Assembly: GCA_024372495.1 (NCBI GenBank)
Contig: CP099977.1
Span: 3,658,001 to 3,722,000 of the forward strand
Origin: Pseudarthrobacter sp. Fe7
GTDB taxonomy: Bacteria; Actinomycetota; Actinomycetes; Actinomycetales; Micrococcaceae
Length of the DNA: 64,000 bases
Direction of reading: 5' to 3'
Positions 9,128 through 18,854 of the stretch are shown in pieces. A program made the position numbers and the translations under genes. The notes under the pieces were generated by a model, which did not search any database, had not been told where the DNA came from, and saw only the letters and a program-made list of their open reading frames with translations. Within the stretch, counting starts at the first letter, position 1. Every line of letters starts with the position of its first letter.

Positions 9128-10448
9128 TCAGGCTTGGGCGCCCTTGGCTGCGCGGAAGCCCGCTTCCAGGTCGGCCAGGATGTCGTCGATATGCTCCAGG
9201 CCCACGGAAAGCCGGACCAGGCCGGGGTGCACCCCGGCCACGACCTGCTGCTCCGGCGGGAGCTGGCTGTGCGTGGTCGACGCCGGGTGGATGACCAACG
9301 AGCGGACGTCACCGATGTTGGCCACATGGGAGTGCGGCTCGAGGGCGTCGACGAAACGCTTGCCCGCCTCCGCCCCCTGCAAGGTTGAAGGCGACGACGG
9401 CGCCCGTCCCCCTGGGCCCGTACTTGCGGCCGCGCTCATACCAGGGGCTGGACGGCAGCCCCGCGTAGGCGACGGATTCGACGTCGTCCCTTGCCTCCAG
9501 CCAGCGCGCCACTTCCGTTGCGTTCGCGACGTGCCGCTCCACCCGCAGGCTCAAGGTTTCCAGGCCTTGCGAAATCAGGAACGCATTGAAGGGAGACACC
9601 GCTGAGCCCAGGTCGCGGAGCAACTGCACGCGGGCCTTGAGGATGTAGGAGAGGTTGGCCCCGAGTGCGCCGCCCTCCCCCAGGTCGCGTGCATAGACCA
9701 GGCCGTTGTAAGTGGGGTCCGGGGTGTTGAAGCCCGGGAACCGCTCGGGGTCCTTGCTGAAGTCGAACTTGCCGGAATCGACAATGACGCCCGCGATGGC
9801 CGTGCCGTGGCCACCCAGGTACTTGGTGGCCGAGTGGATCACGATGTCCGCTCCCCACTCCAGCGGGCGGATCAGGTAGGGGGTGGACAAGGTGTTGTCC
9901 ACGATCAGGGGCACGCCGGCCTGGTGGGCCACCTCCGAGATGCCTTCGATGTCCAGGACGTCCTGGCGCGGGTTGGAAACGACTTCACCGAAGAAGAGCT
10001 TGGTGTTGGGCTGGACGGCATCGCGCCACTGGTCCAGGTTGTCAGGGTCCGCCACAAAGGTGACCGAGATGCCGAACTTCTTCAGCGTATGGGCGAACAG
10101 GTTGTAGGTGCCGCCGTAAAGGCTGGGGCTGGCCACGATGTGGTCGCCTGCCTCGGCGATGTTCAGGACAGCGAAGGTTTCAGCGGCCTGCCCGGAGCTC
10201 AGCAGCAGGGCGGCCACGCCTCCTTCGAGGCTCGCAACCCGTTGCTCGACGGCGTCCTGGGTGGGATTGCCGATGCGGGTATAGATGGGGGCAAGTTCAG
10301 TCAGGGCAAAACGGTTGGCGGCGCTTTCAGCGCTGGGAAACACGAATGACGTGGTCTGGTAGATGGGCAGGGCGCGGGCACCCGTGGCGCTGTCCGCCGC
10401 CTGGCCTGCATGGATCTGGCGGGTTTCGAAGGACCATCCGTTGGACAT
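9128..10448 (-). CDS. metY: O-acetylhomoserine sulfhydrylase (one-base frame break)
   Basis: PLP enzyme of the Cys/Met family that makes homocysteine from O-acetylhomoserine and sulfide. It has 439 residues. Landmarks are [14 protein letters not shown] at the N terminus, the ring-stacking region [10 protein letters not shown], the cofactor Asp in [12 protein letters not shown], and the PLP lysine in [11 protein letters not shown]. The ATG at 10448 has AAAGGAG six bases upstream. The frame breaks in the C run 9373-9377. Removing one base joins VVAFNLAG to [12 protein letters not shown]. It probably heads a metY-metX sulfhydrylation pathway under SAM control. Confidence 0.93.
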
Positions 10449-10521
10449 CCAAATCTCCTTTGACATGGGCCCGGCATGCTCACCGGCAGTACGGGCCGCG
10501 CTTGCTCCCGGCTGTTGCCGG

Positions 10522-10612
10522 AGAGCCAGGTCTTCACCCGGGGCACCCCACCGCGGATGGAGGGTTGCCGGCCAGCGAGCCGGGGCTTGGCGCTGGCACT
10601 CATAACCTGCGC
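10522..10612 (-). ncRNA. SAM-IV riboswitch upstream of metY
   Basis: Second copy of the aptamer: GGTTATGAGTGCCAG, GGCCGGCAACCCTCC, GGTGGGGTGCCCCGGGTG, closing in AAGACC. It differs from the metX copy mainly around the first internal stem (GCGCCAAG instead of TGACAG) and by a C-to-T in the outer stem, which keeps a G-U pair. It sits about 75 bases before the metY start. The 10449-10769 gap otherwise holds only promoter-like space for metY and the divergent VOC gene. Confidence 0.9.
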
Positions 10613-10769
10613 CCAGTCTAGGAACCGGGTGGTGGCCCTGGACAGGATTGTGACGAACAAGGTCCTGTCGCGGGCTCCGCGCGTGCTGGCACATGGGCAG
10701 GCGGCACACAAAATGCCAGTAAGGGTACCCTTAGCTGAGAGCCGGATCACAAAGTGCCAAGATGTTCGC

Positions 10770-11408
10770 ATGCGCATGGATCACGTCTCTTACGCCTGTG
10801 AACACGATGGCCTCGCGGCCACTACCGAACGTATTGCAACTGCCCTCGGCGTTGAGGCAGTGAAGGGTGGCGTACACCCCCGGTTCGGTACCCGGAATAT
10901 GATCATCCCGCTCGCCGGGCATAAGTACCTGGAAGTCGTTGAGGTCCTGGACCACCCGGCATCCGACAAGGCGCCGTTCGGACAGGCGGTGCGCGCCCGC
11001 TCCGCTGCCGGTGGCGGCTGGATGGGCTGGTGCGTCGAAGTGGACGACCTCGCCCCCTTCGAGGAACGCCTGGGCCGCGCCGCCGTGAACGGCAACCGCA
11101 AGTTCCCGGACGGCCGCGAACTGGTCTGGAAGCAGATTGGCATCCTGGGCCTCATCGCCGATCCCCAGGTGCCGTACATGCTCAAGTGGGAGGGCGATCC
11201 GTCCCTCCACCCGTCCAACGCGTACCAGAGCAACCTCAAGATGAGCTGCCTGACCATCGCCGGTTCCGCCTCGCGGGTGACCGAGTGGCTGGGTGAGCCG
11301 GTGGAGAAGCCGCTTGAGGACGTCGCGGTCGAGTGGGTAGCCCCGCACGGAACACCGGGCATCCTGTCGGTTACCTTCGAGACCGCCAACGGAGCCGTCA
11401 CTATCTGA
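10770..11408 (+). CDS. VOC/glyoxalase-like domain protein
   Basis: A 212-residue protein starting MRMDHVSYACEHDG, with the beta-alpha-beta pattern of a glyoxalase-like (VOC) domain: GVHPRFGTRNMIIPL, KYLEVVEVLDHP and LGLIADPQVPYMLKWE. The His near the N terminus and the Glu in YLEVVEV are in places where VOC proteins bind metal. The enzymatic role is unknown; bleomycin-resistance or dioxygenase relatives share the fold. ATG at 10770 chosen (a second ATG follows at 10776); no strong RBS. It is divergent from metY. Confidence 0.75.
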   Translation: MRMDHVSYACEHDGLAATTERIATALGVEAVKGGVHPRFGTRNMIIPLAGHKYLEVVEVLDHPASDKAPFGQAVRARSAAGGGWMGWCVEVDDLAPFEERLGRAAVNGNRKFPDGRELVWKQIGILGLIADPQVPYMLKWEGDPSLHPSNAYQSNLKMSCLTIAGSASRVTEWLGEPVEKPLEDVAVEWVAPHGTPGILSVTFETANGAVTI

Positions 11409-11474
11409 CCCTCCAGTCCTCCCTCTTGCGTCTTTCGCAAGGTGGGCGACCCGGGCATGCGCCCGGGTCAGCTT

Positions 11475-11522
11475 CGGCCGCCATGAGGTGGTGACAACGG
11501 CGTCACCTCCTCATGGCGGCCG
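11475..11522. repeat. Long perfect hairpin between the VOC gene and the HNH gene
   Basis: CGGCCGCCATGAGG pairs with CCTCATGGCGGCCG, with a second inner pairing of TGGTGAC with GTCACC around a short loop. A smaller ACCCGGGC/GCCCGGGT hairpin precedes it at about 11448-11468. It most simply serves as the terminator of the VOC gene, but its length and its position beside an HNH gene are unusual. The rest of 11409-11707 shows nothing else I can support. Confidence 0.7.
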
Positions 11523-11707
11523 AATTCGTTTAAGTGGCGGCTGGTGTGCAAAATGAGGGCCGAGTACTTTTCAACGCCGCCCTTGCTCCTTTTCGCGCCG
11601 GGAACGCGGGCTGCGAAAAGCAACCTTCGCATCTAAAACGTCCGACGACGGCAGGCAACTTCAGAGCTCCGGCACACCTGGCGCTGGTAGCGGCACCGGT
11701 GCAATCC

Positions 11708-13399
11708 ATGAATGTCAGACCCCCGTTGGATGATTCTTCTATGGGAATCGGCGTTGAGGCAACGAGGGCATCGGAGGGTGTCCACGCCTCTGTTGCTGCC
11801 CTTGATGGGCTGGGCCGTGAGGACGCTTTCCTGGCTGCGGGGGTCGGCGTTGGCGCCGGTGTTGACGTGCTGCAGCGGCGGTATGAGATCCGGCTGGAAC
11901 GGCTGGAGCTTGGGTCCCGCATCGCGGCTCAACTCGCCGCCGGGCAGGCGCGGGACGCTGCCGAGGCCGTCGAATTCCAGCAGGCCATGACCCCGCCGGA
12001 CGCATCAGTCCAGGAGCGCACGTACGCCGAGATGTCGGTGGTGGAGGAGATCGCAGGGGTCCTGACCATCAGCTCGGCCGCCGCAGGGGCGTTTGTCGAG
12101 CAGTCACGGCGAATCTGTTCGCTGGCGCCTGCTTTTGAGGCGTTATCTGCCGGGGCGATGTCCTGGCAGCATGCCCGCATCGTTGCTGACGAAACCGAAG
12201 GCCTCGACGCGGCGGGTGCCGCCGCTTTGGTGGCGCACTTCTTCGACCCTGACGCGGCCAACCCCGCCCGCGGCGCAGCCCCGGGCGATCTCGTCCCGGC
12301 CCGGTTCCGCGCCAGGGTCCGTGCCTGGCGGGAACGCCACCACCCCGAATCCATCGGGAAACGCCACGCCAAAGGTGGTGCCGGCCGGCGGATGGAATAC
12401 GCCCCCGACCGCGACGGCATGGCCTGGCTCTCCCTCTACCTGCCAGGGGACACCGCCTGCGCCATCTGGAACCGCACCACCGCCACCGCCCGCGGCCTCC
12501 AAGGACCCGACGAAACCCGCACCCTCACCCAACTCCGCCCCGACATCGCCGCATCCCTGCTGCTGGGGGCTGGGACTGCCACTGAACGTGCTGATGTCCC
12601 CACCCCGCAGGCCGATGTCCTGGTCACCGTTCCGGTGTTCTCCCTGCTCGGGCTGACCGACGAACCAGCAGTGTTGGATGGGTTCGGGCCGGTTCCGGCG
12701 TCCCTGGCCCGGAAACTCGTCGCCGACGGAGCGGACTCCTTCTACCGGGTCATCGTCGACCCCAGGGACGGGGCGCCCCTGGAAATCGGCCGGACGAACT
12801 ACCGGCTCACCGAAACCATCAAACGCTGGATCAGGATGCGGGACGGAAAATGCACCTTCCCCGGCTGCAGCAACCGCACCCCCGACAACGACACCGACCA
12901 CCTCACCGCCTGGAAACACGGCGGCACCACCAACGTCAGCAACCTGGCACAACTCTGCCCCCGACACCACAGACTCAAACACAACAGCCAATGGACCCCC
13001 GACCCGGCCGCCCGGAATGAACCACCCGGCTGGACCTCACCCACGGGGCGGCACTACAAACCCGAACACCCCGACCCCCAACCAACCCACTGGCCACCAG
13101 GGATCCTGCCCGTGGACGCTGTTGCGGCGGTTGCTGAGGTGCGGGCCCAGCTAAATGCCCGGACTTCGGTGGACAGCGCGGGGCTGGAGGATGGTCCGCC
13201 GTGGCACCAGCTCCTTGCCGGGATGCCGGCGTGGCCCGATCCTCCCGAGCCGCCACTTGAGGAACCATACGGCGACAATGTGCTGGACCAGGACGGGCTT
13301 TGCGCTGCTGATCCCCTGTGGGACGACTTTTATGCGAAGCCCTTCATATTGCCGCCCGACCCACAGGCTGACTGGGAGTTGCTGCTGTCACTGATGTGA
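11708..13399 (+). CDS. DUF222 / HNH endonuclease protein (13E12 type)
   Basis: Protein of about 563 residues with an N-terminal helical DUF222 region (ERTYAEMSVVEEIAGVL, SWQHARIVADETEG) and a C-terminal HNH nuclease motif: RDGKCTFPGCSNRTPDNDTDHL, with the metal/catalytic His in DTDHL, then NLAQLCPRHHRLKH. This family is present in many copies in Arthrobacter and mycobacteria and is suspected to be mobile or repeat-like; its biological role is unsettled. The start is uncertain: ATG 11708 or 11741 fit, and the frame is open back to a GTG at 11534. The central part is very C-rich on the coding strand. Confidence 0.85.
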   Translation: MNVRPPLDDSSMGIGVEATRASEGVHASVAALDGLGREDAFLAAGVGVGAGVDVLQRRYEIRLERLELGSRIAAQLAAGQARDAAEAVEFQQAMTPPDASVQERTYAEMSVVEEIAGVLTISSAAAGAFVEQSRRICSLAPAFEALSAGAMSWQHARIVADETEGLDAAGAAALVAHFFDPDAANPARGAAPGDLVPARFRARVRAWRERHHPESIGKRHAKGGAGRRMEYAPDRDGMAWLSLYLPGDTACAIWNRTTATARGLQGPDETRTLTQLRPDIAASLLLGAGTATERADVPTPQADVLVTVPVFSLLGLTDEPAVLDGFGPVPASLARKLVADGADSFYRVIVDPRDGAPLEIGRTNYRLTETIKRWIRMRDGKCTFPGCSNRTPDNDTDHLTAWKHGGTTNVSNLAQLCPRHHRLKHNSQWTPDPAARNEPPGWTSPTGRHYKPEHPDPQPTHWPPGILPVDAVAAVAEVRAQLNARTSVDSAGLEDGPPWHQLLAGMPAWPDPPEPPLEEPYGDNVLDQDGLCAADPLWDDFYAKPFILPPDPQADWELLLSLM

Positions 13400-13446
13400 G
13401 CGCAGTGACGCACCTCAGGCAATCGCCATGGCCATGCACCCCGCTG

Positions 13447-14226
13447 CTACCCCAGCCCCACGGCCTTGCCGAAGAGGCTAAAACCTACGAAAGCCACGAT
13501 ATCCAGCAGCGCGTGGGCGATGACCAACGGCATCACGCGCTTGGTACGGGTATACAGCCACGCGAAAACTACTCCCATCACGGCGTTGCCAATGAAGGGA
13601 CCGAAACCCTGGTACAGGTGGTAGCTGCCCCGCAGCAGGGAGCTCACGGCGATTGCCAGCGGCATGCTCCAGCCGAACTTGCCGAACCGGTCCAGGAGGT
13701 AGCCCACCACAATGACTTCCTCGAGCACCGCGTGGCGGACGGCGGACAGGATGAGGACGGGCACGGTCCACCAGTAGGCATCCAGCGCGCTGGGGATGAT
13801 GGCGGTGGTGATACCCAACGCACGCCCGGCAGCGTATAGCCCCAGGGAGGGGATGCCGATCAGTGCAGCAAGGCCCAGCCCCTGCAGCAGGTCCCTGCCG
13901 GGCCGGGCGAAGTTGAACCCTAGTTTGCGGAACGCAGAGCCGGAGTTGCCGGCGTCGCCCGGCGCGGCCTGCTGCCGGTCCGTGAGGAAGTACAGGACCA
14001 GCAGCACCGGCACCAGCGCAAAGATGATGTCCAGCAGCTGATAGGTGAGGTCGAAGTACTCCCTGGTGCTCTGGGAACGGTTCAGGGTGGATGTGCCTTG
14101 GGCCAGCGGGGCACGCGTCATCTTGTCCAGCAACTGCACCACGGAGTAGACGGCCGACTGGCCAAGGGACAGGCCCAGGACGATCCAAACTTCGAGCCGC
14201 AGGCGTCGGCGGGAGGGAACCAGCAT
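13447..14226 (-). CDS. CPBP-family membrane protease-like protein
   Basis: Polytopic membrane protein of 259 residues with about seven hydrophobic helices. The three CPBP (CAAX protease/bacteriocin-processing) motifs are recognisable: the Glu pair in HAVLEEVIVVGYLLDRF, the His in LLRGSYHLYQGFG, and the His in VIAHALLDIVAF. The usual EExxxR motif has Val in place of Arg here, so proteolytic activity is uncertain. CPBP proteins process prenylated or peptide substrates in the membrane. Convergent with the HNH gene; a candidate terminator-sized gap of 47 bases separates them. Confidence 0.82.
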   Translation of the reverse strand: MLVPSRRRLRLEVWIVLGLSLGQSAVYSVVQLLDKMTRAPLAQGTSTLNRSQSTREYFDLTYQLLDIIFALVPVLLVLYFLTDRQQAAPGDAGNSGSAFRKLGFNFARPGRDLLQGLGLAALIGIPSLGLYAAGRALGITTAIIPSALDAYWWTVPVLILSAVRHAVLEEVIVVGYLLDRFGKFGWSMPLAIAVSSLLRGSYHLYQGFGPFIGNAVMGVVFAWLYTRTKRVMPLVIAHALLDIVAFVGFSLFGKAVGLG

Positions 14227-14300
14227 GTTCCCATCTTGCCTGCAGTTTCTGGATCCGCCCTGATGGAGTTGCCGGTGTCCGCGGCGGGAACGGGGAAGAG

Positions 14301-14341
14301 CCCCTGCCTGATCCAGCCGGAGCGCCTGGATCAGGCAGGGG
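14301..14341. terminator. Perfect 16-bp hairpin overlapping the deoR-type stop codon
   Basis: CCCCTGCCTGATCCAG pairs perfectly with CTGGATCAGGCAGGGG around a 9-base loop. The stop codon of the regulator (14331-14333) lies inside the downstream-strand arm, so the last codons of the gene form half of the stem. Likely intrinsic terminator for the minus-strand regulator. Confidence 0.85.
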
Positions 14342-15119
14342 CGACGATCACTTCCGTGCCGTTGGCTTCAAACGCGGCCTTGTCCCGGGCGGAGATACCG
14401 GAGTCGGTGATGAGCCGGGTGAAGTGGTACCCGTCCATGGTGGCAAAGGCCCGCACGCCCACCTTTGAGGAATCGGCCAGGACATAGGACACCCTGGCGC
14501 GGGAGGCCAGCAGCGCGTTGACCGAGGCTTCCCCCTCTCCCGTGTTGGTGGGGCCGACTTCGGGGTCGATGCCGTTGACGCCGATGAACGCGATGTCCAG
14601 CACCACCTTCTGCATGATGATGTCCGTGTAGGGCCCCACCAGTTCATAGGACCGCGGATTGAGGATTCCGCCGGTCACCATCACCTTGATGTTGGGCCGG
14701 ACCGCCAACTGGCCGGCAATGTTGATGGCATTAGTGACCACCGTGAGGGTGGGCTGGTTGGAGGGGGCGTTCAGGTCTTCCCGGGTGGCCAGGATCTGCG
14801 CGAGTGCTGTGCTGGTGGTGCCCCCGCACAGGCCAATGACCGAACCGGGCCGTATAAGGGCCGAGGCGCACTGGGCGATCTGTTCCTTGGCATCGGCATG
14901 GTCGTCACGGTTGTAGCGGCCGGGCAGGTCGTACGCCAGGGCACCCGTGGTGGCGCCGCCGCGGGTGCGCGTGAGGAGCCGGCGCTTGGCAAGGCTGTCC
15001 AGGTCGCGGCGGGCAGTGGCCGGGGAAACATTGAGGGTACTGACAATCTCGTCGACCTCTACTTGGCCGGTCTTGGCCAGCAGGTCAAGAATCGCCGTCA
15101 AGCGGTCAGTGCGCGTCAT
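14331..15119 (-). CDS. DeoR/GlpR-family transcriptional regulator
   Basis: A 262-residue sugar-phosphate-responsive repressor. The N-terminal HTH is AILDLLAKTGQVEVDEIV then NVSPATARRDLDSLAKR, ending in the family signature TRTRGGA. The C-terminal DeoR sensor domain shows the GxGTT-type loop as IGLCGGTTSTALAQIL and the later VTGGILNPRSYELVGP. Targets are probably sugar or polyol genes outside the window, as the neighbours are not sugar genes. The promoter has direct repeats that suggest autoregulation. No frame break is seen. Confidence 0.88.
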   Translation of the reverse strand: MTRTDRLTAILDLLAKTGQVEVDEIVSTLNVSPATARRDLDSLAKRRLLTRTRGGATTGALAYDLPGRYNRDDHADAKEQIAQCASALIRPGSVIGLCGGTTSTALAQILATREDLNAPSNQPTLTVVTNAINIAGQLAVRPNIKVMVTGGILNPRSYELVGPYTDIIMQKVVLDIAFIGVNGIDPEVGPTNTGEGEASVNALLASRARVSYVLADSSKVGVRAFATMDGYHFTRLITDSGISARDKAAFEANGTEVIVAPA

Positions 15120-15164
15120 TCAGTGGGGCCTTTCGATACACCGGTCACCACTCTCTGATGACGT

Positions 15165-15206
15165 TTTCTGATTATACCCAGAGGGAAACAATCAGGAACA
15201 ATCAAA
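15165..15206 (-). promoter_or_regulatory. Promoter with TATAAT box and tandem TGATTGTT operator repeats
   Basis: Reading the minus strand toward the DeoR-type gene, TGATTGTT occurs twice (15204-15197 and 15194-15187), ten bases apart, followed by a perfect TATAAT at 15176-15171. DeoR-family regulators commonly bind direct TGATTGTT-like repeats. The placement just upstream of the -10 box suggests the repressor blocks its own promoter. The stretch is AT-rich compared with its surroundings. Confidence 0.6.
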
Positions 15207-15219
15207 AGGGCGATGGGCC

Positions 15220-16433
15220 CTACCGTTCCCTGACCCCGGCCCGCCACACAGCGTACGTCAACGGCATGCCCGGGCGGTAAGCGAGATGGGTGGCCGACGG
15301 GGCGTTCAGCACGTGCAGGTCGGCACGGTGCCCGACGGCGATGGACCCCACAGCGCGTTCACCGTCGGCGTCCTGCCCGGTTTCCCTGTGCAGCGCCAGG
15401 GCGCCCCCGTAAGTGGCGGCGCGGACCGCTTCATGCACACTGAGGTGCATTTGCAGGACGGCGGTCGCCACGCAGAATGCCATGGAACTTGTGTACGACG
15501 TTCCAGGGTTGCAGTTGGACGCCAGCGCCACCTGCACCCCCGCGTCGAGCAGTTGGCGGGCGGGTGCCAGCGGCTGGCGGGTGGAGAGGTCGCAGGCAGG
15601 AAGGCATGTGGCAACAGTGCCCCGCTTACCGGCTCCGGTAGCGGGATCCCAGCCGGACCAGGACGCGGCCAGGGCCTTCACGTCCTGCCCGGCCAGATAG
15701 TTCACGTGGTCCACGCTGGCAGCGCCCAACTCCACGGCGAGCTGTACGCCCGGGCCCCCTCGCCCAGTTGGTTCCCGTGCACGCGCAGTCCCAGTCCTGC
15801 GTCGCGGCACGCCATCAGGACGCGGCGGGACTGCTCCGCGGTGAAAGCACCTTCCTCGCAGAACACGTCGGCCCACTGGACGTAGGGGCGGACGGCGTCA
15901 AGTATGGGTCCGCAGACCAGGTCCGTGTATGCCTCCGGGTCCTGGCCGGCCGGAACCAGATGGGCGCCGAGGTAGGTCACCTGGTCCGCCACGGTGGACG
16001 CGATGCGCGCACTGCGGGCCTCATGTTCGACGTCCAGGCCATAGCCGGTCTTGGTCTCCAGATACGTGGTGCCCTGCGAGACGGCTTCGGCCACCCGCCC
16101 CATCGCCAGCCGGGTCAAGTCGAAGTCGGAGGTAGCGCGAGTGGCGTTCATGGTGACGGCGATGCCTCCGGCGGCATAGGCCTCCCCTGCCATCCGGGCT
16201 TCGAATTCCGCCGTCCGATCGCCGGCGAACAGCAGGTGGGTGTGGGAGTCCACCCAGCCGGGGAGCATGGCCCGGCCACCGGCGTCCACAACACCGTCCG
16301 CCGCGGGGGCTTCTGCAGCGGCGCCGATCCAGGCGATCCGCTCCCCCTCGATCACCATCGCCGCATCCTTCAGGACGCGGTGCCCAAGGTCCTGCGTCAT
16401 CAGCTCGGCAATGTTGGTGATCAGGGTACTCAT
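15220..16433 (-). CDS. hutI: Imidazolonepropionase (frame break)
   Basis: Metal-dependent amidohydrolase that opens imidazolone-5-propionate in histidine degradation. The metal site is DSHTHLLFAGDR, and other landmarks are TYLETKTGYGLDVEHE, VHGNQLGEG, LASNCNPGTSYTSSMAF and the C-terminal HRADLHVLN. ATG at 16433, with an in-frame TTG at 16448. The frame breaks in the C run 15755-15759. Adding one base (or removing two) joins HGNQLGEG to PGVQLAVELGAAS and gives about 404 residues. It follows an FAD oxidoreductase by 11 bases. The other hut genes are not in the window. Confidence 0.88.
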
Positions 16434-16444
16434 GGGACTATTCT

Positions 16445-17581
16445 TCAACGCCGGATGGACCAGCGGGTGGCCGCCAGGGCCTGCGCTGTCCGGGATGCCG
16501 GACCGTCGGCAGCAGGACTATCGGCGGCCTGACTGTCAGCGGGCGCGGCCTCCTGGCCAGCGAGAATCTGGTTCGCCGCCAGCTCCGCCATGGCGGCGGA
16601 GGTTTGGAATCCGTAGCCGCCCTGCCCGGCGAGCCAGTAGAAACCTGCTGCTTCGGCGTCGAACCCCGCGACCGGAATCCCGTCCGCGGCTTCGGTGCGC
16701 AGCCCCGTCCAGGCCCGGCGGATTGCCGTGATTCCCAGGCTGGTGACGGCGTTCAACGTCTCCACCAGCCGTTCCACGTCGCCCGGCCGCGGTTGGGCGT
16801 CCTCCGGCCCACTGGGCACAGTCTCCGACGGTGAGATGAGGACGTCCCGGCCCTCCGGCCGGAAATAGAACGAATTGTCCGCGGCAGCCACCATGGGGGT
16901 GGCGGCGGGCAGGGAATGGTCGACGGCGGCAATCGCCGCCGTTCGCCGGTACGGCTGCAGGCCCAGCTTTTCGACACCGCTGATCACCGCGAGCTCGTCC
17001 GCCCAGGCACCGGCCGCGTTGACCAGGACGCCTGCTTCGAAGCCCTCGGCACCGGCGCCCACCTGCCACCCGGAACCCAGCCTTTGCGCGGAGTGCACCC
17101 GTGCACCGGTAATGATGTCGGCGCCGGCGGCGAGCGCCCGCTTACGGTGCCTGTCAAGGAGCAGGGGCGCGTTGCAGCCGAAGGAGCCGGTATCCAGCCC
17201 GGCGGCGGCAAAGGTTCCGGGGACCAAAGCCGGACAAAGCTCAAGGGCGCGGTCCACGGTGATGGGTTGCATATGCCCGCTGGCTTCGGCAGCGACATCT
17301 TCCGCAGAGCCCACCAGCATAAAACTGCGCGGCGTCAGGACCGGCTCGGGTGATTCCGCGTCGTGTGCTGCGAGCAGTTCAAGGGTCCGGATGGTGAGCT
17401 CCTGCACCACGGGAGGCCCGTAGCTGGGGATCAGCTGGCGGGCGGAACGGGAGGACGTGTGGTACGCCAGCTCCTGCTCCGCCTCCAGCAGCGCAACGCT
17501 GCAGCGGCCGGCGAGCGCGGCCGCCAGGGACAGGCCGGCGATGCCGCCGCCCACAATCAGGACATCGTAGTGTGCTGCCAT
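16445..17581 (-). CDS. FAD-dependent amine oxidase/dehydrogenase (DAO family)
   Basis: A 378-residue flavoprotein of the D-amino-acid oxidase fold. The N-terminal dinucleotide motif is DVLIVGGGIAGLSLAAALAG, a mid-protein VLVNAAGAWADELA block touches FAD, and the C-terminal AWTGLRTEAADGIPVAGFD then WLAGQGGYGFQTS closes the FAD site. The family oxidises glycine, sarcosine, D-amino acids or similar amines. Its place between kbl and hutI suggests an amino-acid catabolic role, perhaps on glycine from threonine. The substrate is not resolved. The C-terminal 30 residues are Ala/Asp/Ser-rich and low complexity. Confidence 0.82.
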   Translation of the reverse strand: MAAHYDVLIVGGGIAGLSLAAALAGRCSVALLEAEQELAYHTSSRSARQLIPSYGPPVVQELTIRTLELLAAHDAESPEPVLTPRSFMLVGSAEDVAAEASGHMQPITVDRALELCPALVPGTFAAAGLDTGSFGCNAPLLLDRHRKRALAAGADIITGARVHSAQRLGSGWQVGAGAEGFEAGVLVNAAGAWADELAVISGVEKLGLQPYRRTAAIAAVDHSLPAATPMVAAADNSFYFRPEGRDVLISPSETVPSGPEDAQPRPGDVERLVETLNAVTSLGITAIRRAWTGLRTEAADGIPVAGFDAEAAGFYWLAGQGGYGFQTSAAMAELAANQILAGQEAAPADSQAADSPAADGPASRTAQALAATRWSIRR

Positions 17582-17636
17582 TCGTCCATCCTGACAGAGT
17601 TACTACGGACTGGCCCCTGCCTTTCCGGAAGTCCCG

Positions 17637-18833
17637 TCAGGCTGCTGCCTCGGCGCGGCTGGCGAGGAAGGCACGCACGCATGCTTCGACGTCGTCGGCT
17701 GAATGCGCGGCGGAAAGCTGCACCCGGATCCTTGCTGCACCGCGCGGGACCACGGGGAAGCTGAAGGCGGTGACGAAGACGCCGTGCTGCAGCATCCGGT
17801 CGGCCACCTTGGCCGCCATGACGGCATCGCCGAACATGACCGGGACGATGGCGTGTTCGCCGGGGAGCAGGTCGAAGCCCTCCTCCGTCATGCGGCGGCG
17901 GAACAGTTCAGCGTTTTCAAACAAACGGCGCCGCAGGTCGGCAGAGTTCTCCACCAGGTCCAGCGCCTTGAGGGTGGCTGCAACAATGGCGGGCGCCAGG
18001 GAGTTGGAGAAGAGGTAGGGCCGGGCTTTCTGGCGCACCATGGCAACAATCTCCCTGCGGCCGGACACGTAACCGCCCGAGGCCCCGCCGAGGGCCTTGC
18101 CGAAGGTGCCGGTGTAGATGTCCACCCGGTCGCTGACGCCGGCATGCTCGGGAGTTCCCGCCCCGGTGGCGCCCATGAACCCGACGGCGTGGGAGTCGTC
18201 CACCATGACCAGGGCGCCGTACTTGTCGGCGAGGTCGCAGATCGCCTCAAGCGGAGCCAGGAAACCGTCCATGGAGAACACGCCGTCGGTGACGACGATC
18301 TTCCGGCGGGCATCCTGCGCCTCCTGCAGGCGGGCCTCGAGTTCTGCCATGTCCTGGTTGGCATAGCGGTAGCGGCGGGCCTTGCAGAGGCGGATGCCGT
18401 CAATGATGGACGCGTGGTTGAGGGCGTCGGAGATGACGGCGTCATCGGGCCCGAACAGGGACTCGAAGACGCCGCCGTTGGCGTCGAAGCAGCTGGAGAA
18501 GAGGATGGTGTCCTCGGTGCCCAGGAACTTCGAAACCCTGGCTTCCAGTTCCAGGTGCAGGTCCTGGGTGCCGCAGATGAAGCGGACGCTGGCCATGCCG
18601 AAACCGCGCTCGTCCATGGCAGCCTTGGCGGCGCTGATGATGTCCGGGTGGTCGGCCAGCCCCAGGTAGTTGTTGGCGCAGAAATTCAGCACGTCAGCGC
18701 CCGGGCCGCCGATCTGTCCGGCGGTGATGTGGCTGGACTGCGGCGAGCTGATGCTGCGCTCGGTCTTGTAGAGCCCGGCCGTGCGGATGTCTTCCAGTTC
18801 GTCGCGCAGCTGGTCCTTGATGGAGGTGTACAT
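17637..18833 (-). CDS. kbl: Glycine C-acetyltransferase (2-amino-3-ketobutyrate CoA ligase)
   Basis: PLP-dependent alpha-oxoamine synthase that cleaves 2-amino-3-ketobutyrate with CoA to glycine and acetyl-CoA. It has 398 residues, the family length. Landmarks are [15 protein letters not shown], the PLP-contact Asp in [13 protein letters not shown], and the Schiff-base Lys in [17 protein letters not shown] at 18833. It lies 21 bases after tdh, the enzyme that makes its substrate, so the two form the classic threonine-to-glycine pathway operon. No frame break. Confidence 0.96.
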   Translation of the reverse strand: MYTSIKDQLRDELEDIRTAGLYKTERSISSPQSSHITAGQIGGPGADVLNFCANNYLGLADHPDIISAAKAAMDERGFGMASVRFICGTQDLHLELEARVSKFLGTEDTILFSSCFDANGGVFESLFGPDDAVISDALNHASIIDGIRLCKARRYRYANQDMAELEARLQEAQDARRKIVVTDGVFSMDGFLAPLEAICDLADKYGALVMVDDSHAVGFMGATGAGTPEHAGVSDRVDIYTGTFGKALGGASGGYVSGRREIVAMVRQKARPYLFSNSLAPAIVAATLKALDLVENSADLRRRLFENAELFRRRMTEEGFDLLPGEHAIVPVMFGDAVMAAKVADRMLQHGVFVTAFSFPVVPRGAARIRVQLSAAHSADDVEACVRAFLASRAEAAA

Positions 18834-18854
18834 GGGTTTCCTTACAGTCGGGTC

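Noticed and set aside
11534..11707. N-terminal extension of the DUF222/HNH protein from the GTG at 11534
   Set aside because: The extra residues look like translated intergenic sequence and begin right beside the long hairpin; no RBS is visible.
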